Part shown: positions 7,564 through 13,323 of the stretch, piece by piece
How the letters are laid out: each line of letters starts with the position of its first letter
Numbering within the stretch: position 1 is the stretch's first letter
Assembly (NCBI GenBank): GCA_003647825.1
Contig: QMNP01000016.1
Coordinates: forward strand, 1-13,505
Direction: 5' to 3'
From: Candidatus Cloacimonadota bacterium
GTDB lineage: Bacteria; Cloacimonadota; Cloacimonadia; Cloacimonadales; TCS61
Length of the DNA stretch: 13,505 nt
Program-made: the position numbers and the translations under genes
Notes under the pieces: generated by a model
What the model was told of the DNA's origin: nothing
Seen by the model: the letters and a program-made list of their open reading frames with translations, nothing else
Database searches by the model: none

Positions 7564-7740
7564 GGTGAAATTCCAAAACTTAAGCACCAAATTTCAAATT
7601 CGAAACAACTAGTTTTGGATCAATGTTTTTTCTCGTTTCTAGTACGAAATTCGCAGAATTTGAGAAACTACCGTTTGGAATTTCGGAATTGTAATTTGGG
7701 ATTTATTTGTTATTTGGATTTTGCTGTTTATGCTTTATGA
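7564..7740 (+). repeat. Gene-less (MITE-like) copy of the repeat element that flanks the four-helix-bundle gene
   Basis: A left part rich in CCAAATTTCAAATTCG words (7564-7605) and a right part rich in TTTGGAATTT/AATTTGGGATTTATTTG words (7670-7725) are imperfect reverse complements. They surround a core hairpin, GTTTCT (7635-7640) ... AGAAAC (7663-7668) with inner stem AAATTC (7647-7652) / GAATTT (7656-7661). It shares a 19-base exact match (7692-7710) and a decamer (7594-7603) with the flanks of the element at 4745-5335, but there is no protein gene between its arms. Confidence 0.6.
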
Positions 7741-7759
7741 ATAAAATGAGGAATTTAAT

Positions 7760-8185
7760 ATGAGTAAAGATTACACACCGAAAATCATCAGCTTTTTGTG
7801 CAAATGGTGTTCTTACACCGGTGCCGATCTGGCTGGAATTAATCGTTCTCAATATCCTACTGCGATCCTGCCGATCAAGGTAATGTGCTCCAGCCGTGTT
7901 GATCCTGTCTTTCTGATAAAAACATATCTGCGGGGAGCTGACGGTGTTCTGGTGGGTGGCTGACATCCGGGAGATTGTCATTACCAGGTTGGTAATTATC
8001 ACACCCGTCGCCGTATCGCCATTGTAAAGAAAATTTTTGATACACTTGGTTTGGAAAATGATCGCTTACGTCTTACCTGGATCTCTGCTTCGGAGGGAAA
8101 CAAATTTGCCAAGGTAGGAAATGAATATACAGAGAAGATTCTGAAAATGGGTGAAAATCCGACCAAGAAGCACATATTCTTATAA
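7760..8185 (+). CDS. mvhD: MvhD-type [2Fe-2S] electron-transfer subunit, selenoprotein copy 2 (TGA at 7961-7963 read as Sec68)
   Basis: 141 aa with the in-frame TGA read as selenocysteine; the frame continues to TAA at 8183-8185. Motifs: FLCKWCSYTGADLAG (Cys14, Cys17), VMCSSRVDP (Cys43), GADGVLVGG-U-HPGDCHY (Sec68, Cys73), then YHTRRRIAIVKK and LTWISASEGNKF. The part after the TGA is as family-typical as the part before it, which rules out a decayed gene. It is closer to copy 1 after the Sec (HPGDCHYQVGNY shared) and to copy 3 before it (CSYxGADLAG, RVDP). It precedes the fused HdrA by 146 bases and is its likely partner, delivering electrons to the HdrA clusters. A GAGG ribosome-binding site lies about 8 bases before the ATG. 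Confidence 0.93.
7964..8007 (+). promoter_or_regulatory. Bacterial SECIS element of mvhD2
   Basis: Stem ATTACCA (7980-7986), loop GGT (7987-7989), TGGTAAT (7990-7996), at the same distance from the TGA as in copy 1. A lower stem pairs CGGG (7968-7971) with CCCG (8004-8007). Compared with copy 1 the lower stem uses other bases on both strands but still pairs. Confidence 0.8.
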
Positions 8186-8331
8186 CGTGAATTTTTTCCT
8201 CTGTTAAGGGGTGGCTAAGAAAGTTTTCAAATTTAGGAATAATAAAATATGAATAAATCATTGCGAAGGTCGGGTAGAGAATATGTTTCAGTGGAAACCG
8301 TTAGCATGATTAAAATATTTAAGGAAGATTT
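8186..8331 (+). other. Spacer between mvhD2 and the fused hdrA
   Basis: 146 bases. It holds a short pairing CCTC...AGGGG around 8202-8213 that may be the relic of an intergenic repeat, and a possible 30-codon reading frame (8249-8341) that overlaps the hdrA start by ten bases. Neither is convincing. The ribosome-binding site of hdrA, AAGGAAG, is at 8321-8327. No strong promoter or terminator is seen, so mvhD2 and hdrA are probably co-transcribed. Confidence 0.4.
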
Positions 8332-11300
8332 ATGGGTTTAAAAAGTCGATCAGTTCTGGTTGTGGGAGCAGGGATCGCTGGTATTCAGGCTTCTCTTGAT
8401 CTGGCCGAAATGGGATTGGATGTACATCTGGTAGAAGAATCTCCAACTATCGGCGGCAGAATGCCGCAGTTGGATAAAACCTTCCCAACCAATGATTGCT
8501 CTATGTGTATTCTAGCTCCGAAAATGAGTGAATGTGCACGTCATCCAAACATTACAATTCACATCAAATCAACAGTTGCTTCCGTAACTGGAAATCCCGG
8601 GGATTTCACAGCCAAAATTGTAGAACATGCAAAATACGTTGATCCGGAGAAATGTGTGGCCTGCGGTCTTTGCGAAGAAAAGTGCCCGATAAAAATTGAT
8701 GATGAATTTGATATGGGATTACGAAAACGAGGAGCAATCTCACGTTATTTCCTACAGAGTATTCCCTCAGAATATACGATAGATCCAGAAAAATGCTTAT
8801 ACCTTACAAAAGGTGTATGTAAGATTTGTGAAAAGGTTTGTCCTGCCGGAGCGATCAATTACGAAGACAAAGATAAAGCAATCAAATTAAAAGTAGGATC
8901 TGTAATTTTGGCTTCCGGTATCGATGCTTTCTATCCAATCGGGTTTGGTCATTTCGGCTACAAACGTTATCCCAATGTTGTTACATCGTTAGATTTTGAA
9001 AGAATGCTTTCTGCATCCGGTCCACTTGGCGGTCATGTTGTGCGTGCTTCAGATCATGCAGAGCCAAAAAGCATTGCATTTATTCAATGCGTAGGTTCAC
9101 GTGATGAGAGTATAGATCACAATTATTGTTCATCAGCCTGCTGCATGTTTGCCATCAAAGAAGCCATCATTGCCAAAGAGCACATGAAAGGTTTGGAATC
9201 CTCAATCTTCTATATGGATATTCGTGCTTTTGGTAAGGATTTTGATAAATATTATGAAAAAGCCAAAGGTCAATATGGCGTAGATTTCATCAAATCTAAA
9301 GTCTCTGAAATCAGAGAATTGGAAAATGGCAGCCTTTCTCTAAGGCATGTAATGGAAAATGGTGATATTAAATTTGCCGAATTTGATATGGTTGTTCTTT
9401 CTATCGGGCTTCAACCCAGGAAGAATATGGTTAACTTAGCTGATAAGCTTGATATAAAGCTCAATGAATTTGGTTTCTGCCGATCTGATAATTTTACTCC
9501 GCTCAAAACCAGTCGTGAAGGGATTTATGTTTGCGGAGCGATGAATAGTCCCCGTGATATTCCAGAATCTGTAACAACTGCTTCGGGTGCTGTAGCAGAA
9601 GCCGTAAAATATCTTCGATTGGACAGGCAGGAGATCGGCAAAGATAAAAAAGTAGAAAAAGATGTGATCGGTGATCGTCCCAGAGTAGGAACTTTTATCT
9701 GCTCTTGCGGAATCAATATTGCCGGTGTTGTAGATGTAAAAAACGTTACCGAATATGCGGGAACGCTTTCCAATGTTGAACACTCCGAAAATCTGATGTA
9801 TGCCTGCTCTCAGGATTGTATGAATACGATTAAGCAGCGCATCGAAGAGCATGGTTTGAATCGGGTTGTTGTAGCTGCCTGTACACCGAGAACCCACGAG
9901 CCGCTTTTCCGCGAAACGATTGCAGAAGCTGGGTTGAATCCGTATCTCTTTGAAATGGCCAATATTCGTGACCAATGTTCCTGGGCTCATATGAATGAAC
10001 CGGAACTGGCTACCGCAAAATCCAGAGATCTGGTGGAAATGGGAGTTGCAAAAGCTAAAAATCTAAAACCGCTTAAAAGACTTCCCATCGAGATTAATCC
10101 CAAAGCTCTGGTAATTGGTGGCGGATTAGCTGGAATGACAGCTGCAGAATCTATTGCAGCCGCAGGATTTGAAGTTTATCTGGTAGAAAGAGAAGCAGAA
10201 TTAGGTGGAAACTTAAGGAATATCTATTTTGCCTTTGATAAAGACCCTCAAATGCTTTTAACAGAAAAAATTAATTCAGTTTCCAATAACAAACTTATCC
10301 ATCTTTATAAAAACTCAAAGATAGAAAGGATCGATGGTTATGTAGGTAACTTTAACACAACCGTAACCAACGGCAAAGAAAACCTGGCCTTAGACCATGG
10401 GACAGTTATTATCGCAACTGGCGCAGAAGAGCATAAAACCCAAGAATACCTTTACGGAGAAAGTTCTCGAATTATAACTCAAGTGGAATTTGAAGCAATG
10501 CTTCATGAAAATAAATTTCCAGCTCAAAAACTGAAAAATGTTGTAATGATTCAATGTGTTGGTTCTCGAGAGCCAGATAAAATGTATTGCAGCCGCATCT
10601 GCTGCACAAAAGCAGTGAAGAATGCTATAACCCTGAAGAAGAAATTCCCCAACGTGAATACTTATGTGGCTTATCGTGATATTCGAACTTACGGTTTCAG
10701 AGAAAAATATTATACTGAATTACGCGATCTTGGAACGATGTTCGTGCATTATGATCTTAATAAAAAACCGGAAGTGTCGCTGGTTGATGAATGGGATCCG
10801 GATAGTCAGGTGAATGTTACGATCTTCGATCCGATAATGGATAAAGAAGTAGAAGTGAAAGCAGATCTGCTGGTTCTGGCTACTGCTGTTGATGCCAGAA
10901 AAGATAATATTGATCTGGCAAGAATGCTGAAAGTTCCCTTAAATTCAGATGGCATGTATTTGGAAGCACATGTTAAACTGCGTCCGGTAGATTTTGCTAC
11001 AGAAGGTGTATTTGTTGCCGGACTTGCCCACTCTCCCAAAGATATTGATGAAAGTATAACCCAGGCTAAAGCAGCTGCCAGCCGCGCTCTTACTTTCCTC
11101 AACAAAAAAGCAATCCTGGCTGAAGGTACCATTTGTGAAGTTCGTGATGAACGATGTACAGGTTGCGGATATTGCGAACAGATCTGTGCCTACAGTGCGA
11201 TTGAAGTAGATGAAGAAAAAGGAATAGCTGTTGTTAATGATGCTCTTTGTAAAGGTTGTGGGGCTTGCGTAGCTTCTTGTAGATGTGCTGCTCTTGATTT

Positions 11301-11373
11301 ACGAGGTTTCAGCAATGAACAGCTCTTTTCAGCTTTTGATGCTTTAGATTTGGTGGATGTTTTAGGAGAATAA
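8332..11373 (+). CDS. hdrA: Fused double HdrA-type flavoprotein with two FAD domains and multiple [4Fe-4S] sites
   Basis: 1013 aa, far longer than typical HdrA (about 650 aa). Half one (1 to about 430): FAD motif VVGAGIAGIQAS, DCSMCILAP (Cys56, Cys59), two inserted [4Fe-4S] sites (Cys108, 111, 114, 118; Cys155, 163, 166, 170), IQCVGSR (Cys253) with YCSSACC (Cys266, 270, 271). After a charged lysine-rich linker (about 430-448), half two: FICSCG (Cys457, Cys459), YACS (Cys492), AACTPRTHE (Cys517), FAD motif VIGGGLAGMTAA, IQCVGSRE (Cys742) with YCSRICC (Cys753, 757, 758), and a C-terminal ferredoxin (Cys942, 945, 948, 952; Cys973, 976, 979, 983). The second C-terminal site ends CRC instead of the usual CP. 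The two halves correspond one to one to the split proteins at 1754 and 3056. Probable role: cytoplasmic electron-bifurcating or -confurcating core working with MvhD and the FrhB/FdhB-like proteins. HdrB and HdrC are absent nearby. Confidence 0.92.
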   Translation: MGLKSRSVLVVGAGIAGIQASLDLAEMGLDVHLVEESPTIGGRMPQLDKTFPTNDCSMCILAPKMSECARHPNITIHIKSTVASVTGNPGDFTAKIVEHAKYVDPEKCVACGLCEEKCPIKIDDEFDMGLRKRGAISRYFLQSIPSEYTIDPEKCLYLTKGVCKICEKVCPAGAINYEDKDKAIKLKVGSVILASGIDAFYPIGFGHFGYKRYPNVVTSLDFERMLSASGPLGGHVVRASDHAEPKSIAFIQCVGSRDESIDHNYCSSACCMFAIKEAIIAKEHMKGLESSIFYMDIRAFGKDFDKYYEKAKGQYGVDFIKSKVSEIRELENGSLSLRHVMENGDIKFAEFDMVVLSIGLQPRKNMVNLADKLDIKLNEFGFCRSDNFTPLKTSREGIYVCGAMNSPRDIPESVTTASGAVAEAVKYLRLDRQEIGKDKKVEKDVIGDRPRVGTFICSCGINIAGVVDVKNVTEYAGTLSNVEHSENLMYACSQDCMNTIKQRIEEHGLNRVVVAACTPRTHEPLFRETIAEAGLNPYLFEMANIRDQCSWAHMNEPELATAKSRDLVEMGVAKAKNLKPLKRLPIEINPKALVIGGGLAGMTAAESIAAAGFEVYLVEREAELGGNLRNIYFAFDKDPQMLLTEKINSVSNNKLIHLYKNSKIERIDGYVGNFNTTVTNGKENLALDHGTVIIATGAEEHKTQEYLYGESSRIITQVEFEAMLHENKFPAQKLKNVVMIQCVGSREPDKMYCSRICCTKAVKNAITLKKKFPNVNTYVAYRDIRTYGFREKYYTELRDLGTMFVHYDLNKKPEVSLVDEWDPDSQVNVTIFDPIMDKEVEVKADLLVLATAVDARKDNIDLARMLKVPLNSDGMYLEAHVKLRPVDFATEGVFVAGLAHSPKDIDESITQAKAAASRALTFLNKKAILAEGTICEVRDERCTGCGYCEQICAYSAIEVDEEKGIAVVNDALCKGCGACVASCRCAALDLRGFSNEQLFSAFDALDLVDVLGE

Positions 11374-11383
11374 TTGATTTTTG

Positions 11384-11411
11384 TTGAAGGAAAAAGACAA
11401 AAATGTATAAA
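11384..11411 (+). promoter_or_regulatory. Possible promoter for mvhD3 and the third FrhB/FdhB-like gene
   Basis: TTGAAG (11384-11389) and TATAAA (11406-11411) are separated by 16 bases. If used, it starts a transcript with a leader of nearly 300 bases containing the inverted repeats at 11435-11679. Only sequence likeness supports it. Confidence 0.4.
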
Positions 11412-11434
11412 AAATAGAAATGGTAAGTAGATAA

Positions 11435-11483
11435 CCCTGAAAAGCTCTCTTAAGAAAGATTCTTTCGTTTGAGACTTTCTGGG
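11435..11483 (+). repeat. Imperfect palindrome 1 in the mvhD3 leader
   Basis: CCCTGAAAAGCTCTC (11435-11449) pairs with GAGACTTTCTGGG (11471-11483) with a few mismatches, around an inner hairpin GAAAG-ATT-CTTTC. The word GATAACC(C/T)TGAAA before it recurs at the start of palindrome 2, so both may be members of one repeat family or parts of a structured leader. Confidence 0.45.
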
Positions 11484-11521
11484 CTGAAGATTAGTTCTTT
11501 TAGATGTGAATAATATGTTCG

Positions 11522-11578
11522 ATAACCTTGAAAGTGTTAAGCATGAAGAGTTTAAGGAAGGAACCTTTTCAAGGTTAT
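11522..11578 (+). repeat. Palindrome 2 in the mvhD3 leader, 12-bp perfect arms
   Basis: ATAACCTTGAAA (11522-11533) and TTTCAAGGTTAT (11567-11578) are perfectly complementary and enclose 33 bases. The right arm can instead fold on itself (AACCTT 11562-11567, AAGGTT 11571-11576), giving two mutually exclusive hairpins. That is compatible with a switch, but also with a decayed mobile palindrome. Confidence 0.6.
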
Positions 11579-11601
11579 AAACAGTGAAGAATAATATGCA
11601 A

Positions 11602-11679
11602 GACTTGAGTTACAATGATCCGGCAATTGCCCGAGATAGTGACTTAAGAATTGCGATTGCGAAAAGTTGTTCTCAAGTC
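11602..11679 (+). repeat. Inverted repeat 3 in the mvhD3 leader
   Basis: GACTTGAG (11602-11609) and CTCAAGTC (11672-11679) are perfect 8-base complements enclosing about 60 bases that contain GGCAATTGCC. It ends 27 bases before the mvhD3 start. No known riboswitch or RNA family is recognised in this stretch. Confidence 0.4.
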
Positions 11680-11705
11680 GAGTCCAACTGCATGAAGAGG
11701 AAAAA

Positions 11706-12161
11706 ATGAAAGAATGGCAGCCAAAAATTTTGGCTATTTTATGTAACTGGTGTTCCTATGCCGGAGCAGACTTGGCAGGCGTTTCTCGTATGCAGTATCC
11801 ACCCAATGTGCGGGTAATTCGCATTCCCTGCTCGGGACGTGTTGATCCATTATTCATCATGAAATCACTGCAAAGCGGTTTTGACGGAATTTTGGTAAGT
11901 GGCTGACATCCGGGCGATTGCCATTACCTGTCAGGTAATTTTGTAGCCCGTAGAAAATACGCCACCATTAAACCATTATTGGAATATATCGGTATAGAAC
12001 CGGAAAGAGTTCAGTTTTCCTGGATTTCAGCAGGAGAAGGTGAACGTTTTGCTGACATTATTACAAAAATAACAAACGAAATTAAAGCAATCGGCCCCGC
12101 CAAACGCTTAGTGAAACGCACAGAAAGTGTAGCGGATAATGTAGTAAAAGGGGCAGTGTAA
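11706..12161 (+). CDS. mvhD: MvhD-type [2Fe-2S] electron-transfer subunit, selenoprotein copy 3 (TGA at 11904-11906 read as Sec67)
   Basis: 151 aa with the TGA read as selenocysteine, ending at TAA 12159-12161. The ATG at 11706 is chosen because AAGAGG lies 5 bases before it and the protein then starts like the other two copies; an upstream TTG at 11667 would add 13 residues of no family likeness. Motifs: ILCNWCSYAGADLAG (Cys13, Cys16), IPCSGRVDP (Cys42), GFDGILVSG-U-HPGDCHY (Sec67, Cys72), then FSWISAGEGERF. It is the most canonical copy before the Sec and carries a longer C-terminal tail (about 10 extra residues, KRTESVADNVVKGAV). The next gene begins 3 bases after its stop, so this MvhD is most tightly linked to the third FrhB/FdhB-like protein. 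Confidence 0.93.
11907..11950 (+). promoter_or_regulatory. Bacterial SECIS element of mvhD3, with compensatory changes
   Basis: Stem ATTACCT (11923-11929), loop GTC (11930-11932), AGGTAAT (11933-11939); lower stem CGGGC (11911-11915) / GCCCG (11946-11950). The pair closing the loop is T-A here and A-T in copies 1 and 2, although the encoded residues change (Gln-Val to Leu-Ser). Pairing is kept while the protein is not, which is good evidence that the RNA structure matters. Confidence 0.8.
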
Positions 12162-12164
12162 TAA

Positions 12165-13127
12165 ATGAAAGAACTCAGAGATAAAGTAAAAGAATTATTG
12201 AAAGATAAAGAAGTAGATCTGGTGATCGGTTGGGGAAAAGGTTCACTGCCATTTACAGCAACTCCTGTTTTTGTAGAAACCGAAGAAGATGCAGATAACT
12301 TGATCTTCAATGGATCCTGCCGAAATAATCTCACTTCCTATCTTACTAAGGATAAAAGACGTCTTACCAAAGCTTATAAAAAGATCGGTATTGTTGTAAA
12401 AGGATGTGATTCACGCTCCGTAGTACTTTATGCTGTGGAAAATCAGATCAAGCGCGAGGACGTTGTGCTAATAGGAGTTCCCTGTCAGGGTGTTTTTGAA
12501 AGGAAGAAGATCTCCGAACTCACGGAAGGAGAAGAAGTACTGGATTTTAGCATTGAGGGTGAAAACATCATTTTAAAAGGCAGAAGTTTTGAAGAAACAC
12601 ATCCACTGAAAGATGTCCTTTGTGATGCCTGTAATACCTGCGAATATCCCGATGCTCCAGAATATGATCATTTTATTGGAACTCCCAGAAAAAAAATTAC
12701 AGTACCCGATGCTTATAAAAATGTAGAAGATTTTGAAAATAAATCGGCTGAAGAACGCTGGGAATATATTAAAAACGAATATTCAAAATGCATTCGCTGT
12801 TATGCCTGCAGAAATGTTTGTCCTTCCTGCTATTGTCCCGAATGCTTTGTCGATCAAAATGATCCGCAATGGATCGGGAAAACTCCCGAAGTAACCGATT
12901 CAATCATTTTTCATCTTATCAGGAATCTGCATATTGCCGGTCGTTGCGTAGATTGCGGTTCCTGTGTTTCTGCCTGTCCGGTTGATCTTGATCTGCGAGT
13001 GATGAGCAAGAAAGTGGAAAAAGAGATCAAAGAACGTTTCGATTATATAGCAGGAACTGATATTAATGAAAAACCTGCCATGGCCAGTTTTTGCGAAAAC
13101 GAAAAACAAGATTTTATTATGAGTTAA
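12165..13127 (+). CDS. FrhB/FdhB-like iron-sulfur electron-transfer protein, copy 3 (distinct subtype)
   Basis: 320 aa. The N-terminal FrhB/FdhB-like part has NGSCRNNLTSYL, KIGIVVKGCDSRSVVLY (Cys81), LIGVPCQGVFE (Cys107) and VLCDACNTCEYPDAPEYD. The cysteine-rich cluster motif follows: Cys209, 212, 215, 219, 222, 224, 227 (CPSCYCPEC), then RCVDCGSCVSACPVDL (Cys261, 264, 267, 271). It is shorter than copies 1 and 2 and closer to archaeal FdhB in its GCDSRS and VPCQG motifs. It should bind two or more [4Fe-4S] clusters and probably a flavin, and would pass electrons to MvhD3, whose gene ends 3 bases upstream. The C-terminal KEIKERFDYIAGTDINEKPAM region matches the tail found in copies 1 and 2 (FDYVPG / FEYSAG), showing common origin. 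The electron donor is unknown. Confidence 0.82.
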   Translation: MKELRDKVKELLKDKEVDLVIGWGKGSLPFTATPVFVETEEDADNLIFNGSCRNNLTSYLTKDKRRLTKAYKKIGIVVKGCDSRSVVLYAVENQIKREDVVLIGVPCQGVFERKKISELTEGEEVLDFSIEGENIILKGRSFEETHPLKDVLCDACNTCEYPDAPEYDHFIGTPRKKITVPDAYKNVEDFENKSAEERWEYIKNEYSKCIRCYACRNVCPSCYCPECFVDQNDPQWIGKTPEVTDSIIFHLIRNLHIAGRCVDCGSCVSACPVDLDLRVMSKKVEKEIKERFDYIAGTDINEKPAMASFCENEKQDFIMS

Positions 13128-13160
13128 TGATGAATTTTATAGATAACGAAAATCATTTAA

Positions 13161-13301
13161 TCGTATCCAAGCTGTGGCTTGGATACGAGAATTGCATTTA
13201 TTTTTTAATTAACCTCGTTACAAAGCCCCAACTTTGTCTCGCTACCAAACTCCTGTTTGGTAACGTAAAATATTTCTTTCCCAATGAGGGCATTGTGAAC
13301 G
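13161..13301. repeat. Cluster of four related degenerate palindromes
   Basis: P1 is perfect: TCGTATCCAAGC (13161-13172), loop TGTG, GCTTGGATACGA (13177-13188). P2: ACAAAG (13220-13225) / CTTTGT (13232-13237). P3: TACCAAAC (13243-13250) / GTTTGGTA (13255-13262), extendable by a CG pair on each side past one mismatch. P4: CAATG (13282-13286) / CATTG (13291-13295) with further outer pairs to 13276/13301. All are variants of one pattern, CGTT-CCCAA-loop-TTGG-AACG, and P1 and P4 are both followed by ACGAGAAT. This fits a REP-like intergenic palindrome family; there is no gene in the region 13128-13323. Confidence 0.65.
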
Positions 13302-13323
13302 AGAATCAATTTTTGGATTTGCT

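Noticed and set aside
8249..8341. 30-codon frame overlapping the start of the fused hdrA, as a possible leader peptide
   Set aside because: It has an AGGAAT-like site upstream, but no recognisable sequence and no sign of conservation can be judged from one copy; too weak to annotate as a gene.
9436..9990. 184-codon open frame on the minus strand inside the fused hdrA, and other minus-strand frames
   Set aside because: They lie opposite strongly conserved coding sequence, show no recognisable family motifs and have no plausible ribosome-binding context; they are shadows.
2513..10627. YCSxxCC motifs as CCG (HdrB-type) domains
   Set aside because: The spacing does not fit the long CCG pattern; the motif together with the preceding CVG cysteine is the known HdrA flavin-proximal cluster site.
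11660..11695. tRNA-like T-arm (GTTCTCAAGTCGAGTCC region)
   Set aside because: No acceptor stem, anticodon arm or D-arm can be built around it.
1442..11906. Reading the three mvhD genes as pseudogenes or sequencing errors
   Set aside because: The same TGA falls at the same conserved Cys position in three diverged copies, the frame after it is family-typical in all, and a stem-loop follows each.
13161..13301. CRISPR array
   Set aside because: The repeated units are degenerate palindromes of differing sequence and irregular spacing, without constant repeats and unique spacers of uniform length, and no cas gene is present.
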